A stretch of DNA of 21,061 bases, taken from an uncultured Clostridia bacterium. GTDB taxonomy: Bacteria; Bacillota; Clostridia; Oscillospirales; Ruminococcaceae. The DNA is taken from positions 1 through 21,061 of the forward strand of contig CAMOFU010000013.1 of the NCBI GenBank assembly GCA_946613705.1, written 5' to 3'. Positions 15,734 through 21,061 of the stretch are shown here, one piece after another. Numbering within the stretch: position 1 is the stretch's first letter; each line of letters starts with the position of its first letter. The notes beneath the pieces were generated by a model, which searched no databases, was not told where the DNA came from, and saw nothing but the letters and a program-made list of their open reading frames with translations. The translations under genes and the position numbers were made by a program.

Positions 15734-15891
15734 TATCAAATACCAAATATCAAATATCAAACATACCGAACCAAAGCATATCAGCATATAGCTGAACATT
15801 ATTATTCAAAAATATATCACGGCCTTGCCTTCACGGTACGGTTATAAACAGTATTCAATTGTCTTTGATCTTTGATCTTTGATATTTGATC
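15734..15891. repeat. Inverted arrays of a TATCAAA-type heptamer
   Basis: Left array 15734-15761: TATCAAA, TACCAAA, TATCAAA, TATCAAA. Right array 15864-15891: TTTGATC, TTTGATC, TTTGATA, TTTGATC, the same heptamer inverted. They flank 102 bases with no gene and could pair as a stem of up to 28 bp, or mark the ends of a small mobile element. The inner segment has a TCAGC/GCTGA hairpin. Confidence 0.8.
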
Positions 15892-16128
15892 TTAGGTTTG
15901 CTTATCCTGTGCAAACCGAGCTCCGCATTGTGCGGCGCTTTATAACTACAATAAAACATCAAATATTTTGCTGTACATACCGTTCCCGCAAGGCCGTTGA
16001 TAACGGTTTTAAGCCCCTTGCTTGCTCTTCCCCTCGCTGCCGCTGTGCGGCATTTCATCGGAGGGCGCGCAAATGCGCACTATCCTCCGCATCGGGGCGG
16101 GCTTGTATTCTGTTTTCAAGCTGCAAAA
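15892..16128. other. Gene-free stretch with several GC-rich hairpins
   Basis: No credible gene. Seen: CCGCATTGTGCGG, GCCGCTGTGCGGC, and CGGAGG...CCTCCG enclosing GCGCAAATGCGC. A long-range inverted repeat pairs 15820-15840 with 15976-15995 (16 of 21 matching). The density of stems suggests a structured RNA or a dispersed intergenic repeat. The sequence cannot decide between them. Confidence 0.5.
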
Positions 16129-16222
16129 TGAAAAAAACAAAAAGAGAACTTATTATTATAAACAGGCATAGCTATGGTATTGATACCATAAAACCTTCCT
16201 GTATATAATAATAAGTTCTCTT
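16129..16222 (-). terminator. Terminator of the MFS operon and of the candidate RNA
   Basis: The 25-base inverted repeat ends in TTTTTGTTTTTTTCATTTT on the minus strand, about 115 bases past the MFS stop at 16338. Its AT-rich 25-bp stem is unusually long for a terminator. Confidence 0.8.
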
Positions 16223-16238
16223 CCGCTGTTTAAAGCGT
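16134..16238 (-). ncRNA. Candidate ~105-nt structured small RNA
   Basis: Seen: a perfect minus-strand promoter (16245-16273) puts a start near 16238. The transcript then holds two 25-base arms (16222-16198 and 16166-16142) that match with one U-U mismatch, and inside them a hairpin TATGGTA/TACCATA with a 4-base loop. The outer arm runs straight into TTTTTGTTTTTTTC. So promoter, long hairpin and terminator form a self-contained unit. That it is a functional RNA is inferred; it could instead be only a terminator with a stray promoter. Its place upstream of a Ro-like gene on the same strand recalls the Y RNA gene upstream of rsr in Deinococcus. Confidence 0.5.
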
Positions 16239-16244
16239 AGTGTC

Positions 16245-16273
16245 ATTATATCACGCTATAAAGAAAATGTCAA
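16245..16273 (-). promoter_or_regulatory. Perfect sigma-A promoter just ahead of the long hairpin
   Basis: TTGACA (16273-16268), a 17-base spacer and TATAAT (16250-16245), located between the MFS stop and the hairpin, with no protein gene directly downstream. Confidence 0.85.
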
Positions 16274-16337
16274 GGCCTCTGCCGACGATTTGTACGATTG
16301 CACAAATCAGAGCGCTTCTATTTGTTGATTTTGCTTG

Positions 16338-17528
16338 TCATCTGATCTCTTTGGAGCTGCCGACCGCATATTTCAGGACAAACAGCAGCACAGCGAAAGC
16401 CCCTGCCGAAAACGGCAGCACGATCATTGCCTTCGCGTACCCTACGGACTCTACGAGACTGCCGAAGAAGGCATTGAAGCCGATATCAAACAGCGTGGCG
16501 ATGCTGAGTATCATGCCTGTGGCGGTACCCGTTTCTGACGGGGGAAAGTATTTGCCGATCAGCATTACCAGCATCGGGTAAATAATAGAGAATCCGAGCC
16601 CCGATGCTCCTATCAGCAGCATTCCTCCCCTGCCGAGCGCCATACCGAGTATATACAGCCCCGCGCCCGCAGACGACCATATCAGCAGTGAACGGAATAT
16701 CCCTACCCGATCTATCAGCGGCGCAAAGATCAGCCTGCCTACCGTTATGCCGCCAAAGAACAGCGACAGATAAAATGCCGCCTCCTGCACCGTATAGCCG
16801 AGGTGCTTGCTGCCGTATGAGGTGAGCCAGTTCATCAGCCCATGCTCTGCGATAAAGTAAAAGCCGCAGATCAGTATAAGCAGCAGGCTTGCGGGTCTGA
16901 ATACCATATCGGTCATGCTTCCGCCCGTGACGGTCGTTTCGGGCGGGTCGGTATCCTGTCGGGGCAGTTTCAGGACGAACAGCAGTACCGAGCAGATCAG
17001 TGCGATCCCGAGTATGATCGCGTTGGCGATATGCCATGAGCCGAGTCTGTCGGCAAATCTGCCGCCGATGTTCTGCGAGGCGGTTATGCCTATCCCCTGA
17101 ACAAAGTTGAAAATGCTCACCAGCATCGCGGGGGAGGTGAACAGCAGCGGTGTTATCAGATTAACAGTGGTCGAGATCAGCGTGGAACAGCCCATAGAGA
17201 AGATCATCGTCACGAGCAGCACGCCGTAGCTCTCGGTGAAAACATAAACCGCGAGCGCCGAACACCAGATCAACAGCACGCCCGCTAAAAAACGCTTCTT
17301 CGGCAGCCTGTCGGAGAGCCGCCCGCCGACCGACAGGAACAGCAGATTGCCGACATAGCTTATCATGATTATCATAGAACTCTGCGTCTCGGAGAGCGTG
17401 AATGCGTTTCCAAGCTCGGGAAGGAACACTCCCCTCAGCGCATCGGAGGCAGCCGTTATTAACATTATCAGCCCGCAGAATAAAAATGCTGCGGGCTTGT
17501 TTTTCCTTATATCCTTATTCTGCTGCAT
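16338..17528 (-). CDS. MFS transporter
   Basis: 396 residues with about 12 predicted membrane helices, the usual size of the family. The loop after helix 2 has the MFS motif A form GGRLSDRLPKKR, and a second copy-like GRFADRLG/APLIDRVG occurs in later loops. It moves small solutes across the cytoplasmic membrane, probably with protons; the substrate cannot be told. The start ATG lies 7 bases after the stop of the HATPase-like gene with only a distant AGAGG, so translation is probably coupled. It is last in the operon from 19897. A perfect plus-strand terminator hairpin lies inside its first codons. Confidence 0.85.
   Translation of the reverse strand: MQQNKDIRKNKPAAFLFCGLIMLITAASDALRGVFLPELGNAFTLSETQSSMIIMISYVGNLLFLSVGGRLSDRLPKKRFLAGVLLIWCSALAVYVFTESYGVLLVTMIFSMGCSTLISTTVNLITPLLFTSPAMLVSIFNFVQGIGITASQNIGGRFADRLGSWHIANAIILGIALICSVLLFVLKLPRQDTDPPETTVTGGSMTDMVFRPASLLLILICGFYFIAEHGLMNWLTSYGSKHLGYTVQEAAFYLSLFFGGITVGRLIFAPLIDRVGIFRSLLIWSSAGAGLYILGMALGRGGMLLIGASGLGFSIIYPMLVMLIGKYFPPSETGTATGMILSIATLFDIGFNAFFGSLVESVGYAKAMIVLPFSAGAFAVLLFVLKYAVGSSKEIR
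17471..17506 (+). terminator. Plus-strand intrinsic terminator inside the MFS gene start
   Basis: GCCCGCAG (17471-17478) and CTGCGGGC (17489-17496) form a perfect 8-bp stem followed by TTGTTTTTCC on the plus strand, antisense to MFS codons near 10-20. It could stop antisense transcription; in the sense mRNA it is a hairpin just after the start codon. Confidence 0.6.
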
Positions 17529-17535
17529 ATGAGGG

Positions 17536-18147
17536 TCAGAACCTCTTTCTCACGGTGATATCGACCCTGTTGGAAATTACTCCCACGGTAACATCATCGG
17601 CAAGGTTTACAAGTATCGACCTTTCGAGCTCGTCCCACTTTTCGGTGATGGCCGAGTTGTTCTCGCGGTACTTCTCGTATCCCGTTTTTACGCAGTTGCG
17701 GTAATTCATCAGCGACCACGCCTTGTAATCGCCGTACTCGCTGAGTCCCATATCATAGAAATCATACGGTATATCCTCAACCGCCTTTGCACGGCTGCTC
17801 ATCATCTTTTCAACGGCTATGCAGATCTTGCTGATTATTCCGACCGCTGCCGCATTCTTTCCGTCTGTTGATACGCTCAGCAGCTTTTCACGGTCGATGC
17901 TGACAAATTCATCGGGGGTCAGGCTTACGTGCAGCTCATACTCCCTGCGTTCGCTCTCTATCCAGAATCTGCCCGAACCGTAGTTGAGCAGCTGCGGAAG
18001 CATACAGATAAGCTCCTCAGAAAGCAGGCGGAGCCTCATGATCTCCTTTTCCTCAAGGCCGTTGTATCTTGCCGCCTTTTCTGTTACCGAAGGTATAACG
18101 GCAAAGTCGTTGTCATTGTGAGTGAGCGTATATACATCTGTTTTCAT
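17536..18147 (-). CDS. HATPase-like (RsbW/SpoIIAB-type) protein, divergent
   Basis: 203 residues from the ATG at 18147 with AAAGGAG 8 bases upstream; a longer frame to 18246 reads back into the MscS gene. The segment EIMRLRLLSEELICMLPQLL (about residues 35-54) resembles the N-box helix of GHKL ATPases of the anti-sigma kinase type, with the Glu kept but the usual Asn lost. I cannot find a clear DxGxG box, and the C-terminal half (about 110-203) is not recognised. It may be a degenerate ATPase or a binding protein. Being in an operon with a STAS protein makes a partner-switching role reasonable but unproven. Confidence 0.5.
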   Translation of the reverse strand: MKTDVYTLTHNDNDFAVIPSVTEKAARYNGLEEKEIMRLRLLSEELICMLPQLLNYGSGRFWIESERREYELHVSLTPDEFVSIDREKLLSVSTDGKNAAAVGIISKICIAVEKMMSSRAKAVEDIPYDFYDMGLSEYGDYKAWSLMNYRNCVKTGYEKYRENNSAITEKWDELERSILVNLADDVTVGVISNRVDITVRKRF

Positions 18148-18163
18148 CAGTATTTCTCCTTTA

Positions 18164-19006
18164 TCAGACTGCTTCGTTATGTTTGATCTCTTGGGGATAT
18201 GTATGCACGTCGATCTGATCGTACGGTATCCTGATGCCCTCGGCATCGAGCCGCACCTGTATAACTCTCAGACAGCTTCTTCGCAGCTCGGGGCGTTTTT
18301 CAGGCATACAGAATATCCTTATCCTGTACTTTACGTTTGAGCTGTCGAATGCCTGAGTTCCCTTATACTGGCAGTCCTCTATCCCGTCAACGTTCGATAT
18401 CTCCTTGCTTATCTGATACATAACAGCGTTTATCCGCTTGAAATCCTCGTCATAGGAGATCGGTATGTCGATATCGTAAAGATGCGAGCGCTTCTTGATA
18501 ACATCTATATTCCTGTTGCTGATAGTCAGCTCGTCCCATGTATCTATGCTCTTGATCTTTGTGGCACGCAGATTGAACTCCGTTACTATCCCCTCGATAT
18601 TGTTATACTCAATAACATCACCGACATTGTAGAAGTTGCCGCCCACTATGCGCAGCCCCATGATCGTATCCTTGATGAAATCCTGCAATGCAAGACCTGC
18701 CACAGCACCTGCGATACCAAGTCCTGTTATGAGCGACGTTACGTTGACACCGTTGACCTCAAGAAGTGTAAGCACGGCAAAAATAGTTATCGCAAACTTT
18801 ACACCGCCCATTATCGCCGCAGAAAGCGAACCCGTTACATTATCGCCCTTCAGGTTATCGACCCTGTCACGCTTTGCCAGCGTTTTCATATACAGCTTTT
18901 TAAACACCTTCCAGGCGATAAAAGCCACCAGCAATATGATAACGCTTTTCAGAATACGCATGAATATCGCCGATTGCGTTAAGCTTTTGATCTTTTCTAC
19001 GTCCAT
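18164..19006 (-). CDS. mscS: MscS-family mechanosensitive channel
   Basis: 280 residues, close to E. coli MscS (286). Membrane helices lie at about 17-36 and 66-86, and the pore-lining helix TM3 at about 92-115 (SLITGLGIAGAVAGLALQDFIKD), rich in Gly and Ala. The beta domain then carries GGNFYNVGDVIEYNNIEGIV, and the alpha/beta C-terminal domain follows. The channel opens under membrane tension and releases solutes on osmotic downshift. The ATG at 19006 lies 12 bases after the stop of the oxidoreductase gene, with AGGA close upstream. It is the third gene of the operon with the STAS protein. Confidence 0.93.
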   Translation of the reverse strand: MDVEKIKSLTQSAIFMRILKSVIILLVAFIAWKVFKKLYMKTLAKRDRVDNLKGDNVTGSLSAAIMGGVKFAITIFAVLTLLEVNGVNVTSLITGLGIAGAVAGLALQDFIKDTIMGLRIVGGNFYNVGDVIEYNNIEGIVTEFNLRATKIKSIDTWDELTISNRNIDVIKKRSHLYDIDIPISYDEDFKRINAVMYQISKEISNVDGIEDCQYKGTQAFDSSNVKYRIRIFCMPEKRPELRRSCLRVIQVRLDAEGIRIPYDQIDVHTYPQEIKHNEAV

Positions 19007-19018
19007 ATCGTCCTGCCT

Positions 19019-19597
19019 TTAGTTTCTGAAATACCTGTCTGCCTCTGCTTTTGTCCTGCCGAGTATCTCGCCGATATCAGCATTCGGCATATCAAGTCCC
19101 TCTGCCGTGAAGCGCACACATTCGCCTATGCCGTAAAAATAGCTGCACAGCGCCTTCACATATCCGAAGCCGTACTCATCGCTGATGATGCTCCCGCCCG
19201 CAGTTGTGACATATATGAGCCTTTTGGCTCTGCACAGACTGACGCAGGCACCGTTCTCATCATACCTGAAGGTCAGGCCGACAACATTGATCTGCTCGAA
19301 AAACTGCTTCAATGCAGCAGGAAAGGACAGATCGTAATACGGTGCCGCGATAACGATATCGTCCGCCTCCGCAAACATTTTGGCAGGCGCAAAGATATCC
19401 GCCGAGAAATCTCCCGATGCGATAGCGTTGTCTCTCATCTCAAGAAAGGCTTCGTCAAGCACAGGCATTTTAAGCTTGTCAAGCCTGAGAACGCTCAGCT
19501 CTCCGCCAAGCTTTTCGGTCACATATGAACCGAGCGCAGCAGTCCTCGAACAGCTGCGCACGGTCGCATCAACATATAATACCTTTTCTGAACGCAT
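19019..19597 (-). CDS. Flavodoxin-fold FMN-dependent NADH:quinone oxidoreductase/azoreductase-like protein
   Basis: 192 residues, matching the Flavodoxin_2 family. The FMN-binding loop near the start is VDATVRSCSRT, and the central AAPYYDLSFPAALKQFFEQI with GLTFRY closely follows the azoreductase pattern. Such enzymes reduce quinones or azo compounds with NAD(P)H by two-electron transfer in the cytoplasm. The physiological substrate here is unknown. The start ATG at 19597 lies 3 bases after the STAS stop without a good ribosome binding site, so it is probably translated by coupling. Confidence 0.85.
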   Translation of the reverse strand: MRSEKVLYVDATVRSCSRTAALGSYVTEKLGGELSVLRLDKLKMPVLDEAFLEMRDNAIASGDFSADIFAPAKMFAEADDIVIAAPYYDLSFPAALKQFFEQINVVGLTFRYDENGACVSLCRAKRLIYVTTAGGSIISDEYGFGYVKALCSYFYGIGECVRFTAEGLDMPNADIGEILGRTKAEADRYFRN

Positions 19598-19600
19598 TGC

Positions 19601-19897
19601 TTATTCAATAGTAAGGATATCCGAGAAGCCTGTTACCTCAAATATCTCCATAATATCTTCGCTTACATTGATAAGCTTCATTCCGCCCTTCTTGCCCATG
19701 ATCTTCTGAACGGACAGAAGAACTCTGAGGCCTGCCGAAGAGATATAAGCAACATCTGCGAAATCCAGCACGAGGCTTTCTGCATCTGCAATGCTCTCCT
19801 TGAGCTCGTTCTCCAGCTGGGGAGCAGTCGTTGTGTCGATCCTTCCGTCAACCTTTACACTAAGTGCATTGCCGTTTTTAGTCTTTGTAACTGTCAT
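19601..19897 (-). CDS. STAS-domain anti-sigma factor antagonist (SpoIIAA/RsbV type)
   Basis: 98 residues, a single STAS domain. The family's phosphoserine region reads DVAYISSAGLRVLL; by alignment to B. subtilis SpoIIAA (D57-S58), Ser54 is the candidate phosphosite and the usual Asp before it is Ser53. Family members bind an anti-sigma kinase and free a sigma factor when not phosphorylated. The ATG at 19897 has AGGAGG 8 bases upstream; an upstream frame to 19948 crosses the 5' UTR. It is first in the five-gene operon from the promoter at 19957-19985. No sigma factor or PP2C phosphatase is encoded in the operon. Confidence 0.9.
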   Translation of the reverse strand: MTVTKTKNGNALSVKVDGRIDTTTAPQLENELKESIADAESLVLDFADVAYISSAGLRVLLSVQKIMGKKGGMKLINVSEDIMEIFEVTGFSDILTIE

Positions 19898-19956
19898 TTC
19901 CCATTCCTCCTGTAAACCGTGATTCATATAAAGGGGATATAGCCCCACTATTATTG

Positions 19957-19985
19957 ATTATAACATATTGAATCGTTCCTGTCAA
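19957..19985 (-). promoter_or_regulatory. Sigma-A promoter of the STAS operon
   Basis: TTGACA (19985-19980), a 17-base spacer and TATAAT (19962-19957), a perfect consensus. A short hairpin GGGG/CCCC (19933-19946) falls at the 5' end of the transcript. The -35 box follows a T-poor hairpin (TTACGGCG/CGCTGTAA) just after asnA. Confidence 0.9.
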
Positions 19986-20026
19986 TCATTACAGCGCGAA
20001 ATATTTTTCACCGCCGTAAAAATCTT

Positions 20027-21037
20027 TCAGAGCAGTATAAGTCCGCTGTCTGCGCATTCTGCGATCATATCCTCGGGCCATACCGAGCACTGCACCTCAC
20101 CGATATGTGCTTTTTCAAGCAGCAGCATACACAGTCTCGACTGACCGATACCGCCGCCGATCGTCAGCGGCAGGGTGCTGTTTGCGATCATCTTATGATA
20201 ATCGAATTTCATTCTTTCCTCGGCACCCGCTGTTTTCAGCTGAGAAGCAAGCGATGTCTCATCGACTCTGATGCCCATTGAGGACACCTCGAGCGAATCC
20301 TCCAGAACATCGTTCCAGAAGATAAGGTCGCCGTTGAGCTGCCAGTCATCGTAATCGGGAGCGCGGCCGTCATGCGGCTTGCCGTCCGAGAGCGCACCGC
20401 CGATCTGCATGATGAACACTGTTCCGTGCTCACGGGCGATCAGTCTCTCACGCTCCTTGGCAGTAGTATCGGGGTACATATCCAGAAGCTCCTGCGTCGT
20501 GATGAAAAACGGCTCATTCTTTATCTCACCCTTCAGCACGGGATATCTCAGGCTAACCTTTCTCTTTGTAAAGACTATCGCCTTGACGATCTCTCTTACC
20601 GTTTCCTTGAGGAACTCCACGGTACGCTCGGAGCGCGTGATGACCTTTTCCCAGTCCCACTGGTCAACAAAAATGGAATGGATATTGTCAACATTATCGT
20701 CCCGCCTGATAGCGTTCATATCGGTATATATGCCCTCTCCCGCGTTATATCCGTAGCGGTAGAGTGCCATTCTTTTCCATTTTGCGAGTGACTGCACGAC
20801 CTCGGCATGGGTATCGAACTCCTTGATCGTGAAATCGACCTTGCGCTCAACACCGTTGAGGTCATCATTGATACCGCTGGCAGATGTAACTATCAGCGGT
20901 GCGGTGACACGGTCAAGTGTCAGCGCAAACGAAAGATTCTGCTGAAAGATATCCTTAATATACTTAATTGCGTGCTGAGTCTCTCTCAAAGTCAGCGCCG
21001 ACTTATACCCCTCGGGTATCACAAGTCCCTTCGACAT
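20027..21037 (-). CDS. asnA: Aspartate-ammonia ligase
   Basis: 336 residues against about 330 for E. coli AsnA, with high apparent similarity throughout. The enzyme makes asparagine from aspartate, ammonia and ATP in the cytoplasm and has a class II aminoacyl-tRNA-synthetase-like fold. Visible signatures are VDFTIKEFDTHAEVVQSLAKWKR, HSIFVDQWDWEK, and the C-terminal ATP-binding motif TIGGGIGQSRLCMLLL. The ATG at 21037 has AAGGGA about 11 bases upstream. The gene is complete; its promoter is outside the window. Confidence 0.97.
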   Translation of the reverse strand: MSKGLVIPEGYKSALTLRETQHAIKYIKDIFQQNLSFALTLDRVTAPLIVTSASGINDDLNGVERKVDFTIKEFDTHAEVVQSLAKWKRMALYRYGYNAGEGIYTDMNAIRRDDNVDNIHSIFVDQWDWEKVITRSERTVEFLKETVREIVKAIVFTKRKVSLRYPVLKGEIKNEPFFITTQELLDMYPDTTAKERERLIAREHGTVFIMQIGGALSDGKPHDGRAPDYDDWQLNGDLIFWNDVLEDSLEVSSMGIRVDETSLASQLKTAGAEERMKFDYHKMIANSTLPLTIGGGIGQSRLCMLLLEKAHIGEVQCSVWPEDMIAECADSGLILL

Positions 21038-21061
21038 ACAATATCATTCCCTTCTTTTTTT

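Noticed and set aside
15855..16058. 67-codon minus-strand frame in the intergenic region upstream of the DUF2828-like gene
   Set aside because: No good ribosome binding site, and it runs through the hairpins and the heptamer array, whose repeats explain its Lys/Ile-rich end.
16142..16222. Invertible promoter or insertion-sequence ends formed by the 25-base inverted repeat
   Set aside because: Only 31 bases lie between the arms and the promoter is outside them; the adjoining T-tract fits a terminator or RNA hairpin better.

Overview
The window looks like a chromosomal segment of a Ruminococcus-type gut Firmicute (Oscillospiraceae). The reasons are dockerin and cohesin modules, xPxTG-type cell-wall sorting, an N-terminally regulated type I DAHP synthase, consensus sigma-A promoters and AGGAGG ribosome binding sites. 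Most genes run leftward on the minus strand. The species cannot be named from the sequence alone.

Left edge (1-1300): the DAHP synthase gene for aromatic amino-acid synthesis, cut by the window start. It is preceded by a complete-looking transcription attenuator: a perfect promoter, a 29-codon Phe/Tyr-rich leader peptide and a 14-bp terminator hairpin.

Surface-complex region (1400-12010, all minus): reading in transcription order there is a membrane-tailed cohesin protein (10746-11942) and a cohesin/Big_2/Cys-rich/Ser-Asp-repeat protein ending in an NPVTG sorting signal (8650-10512). A putative operon follows, with a small membrane-tethered protein, a transglutaminase-like dockerin protein and a CAP-domain dockerin protein (8570-5112). 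An ECF-type sigma factor comes next, overlapping by 4 bases a 1012-residue single-pass membrane protein that is probably its anti-sigma sensor. Together this resembles a small cellulosome-like cell-surface assembly built from non-glycosidase parts, with a possible dedicated sensing pair.

Middle (12010-16340): a regulatory gap rich in GTAAC/GGTTAC hexamers separates the second cohesin gene from a divergent gene for an unrecognised secreted, membrane-anchored protein. That gene converges, 2 bases apart, on a DUF2828-like protein with a TROVE/Ro-like N-terminal region and a vWA MIDAS motif. Upstream of the DUF2828-like gene is a 650-base gene-free stretch. It holds inverted heptamer arrays, several GC-rich hairpins and a candidate ~105-nt structured RNA with its own perfect promoter and terminator.

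Right (16340-21037, minus): a five-gene operon (STAS anti-anti-sigma factor, FMN-dependent NADH oxidoreductase, MscS channel, HATPase-like protein, MFS transporter) reads from one perfect promoter at 19957-19985. Upstream of it is asnA (aspartate-ammonia ligase).
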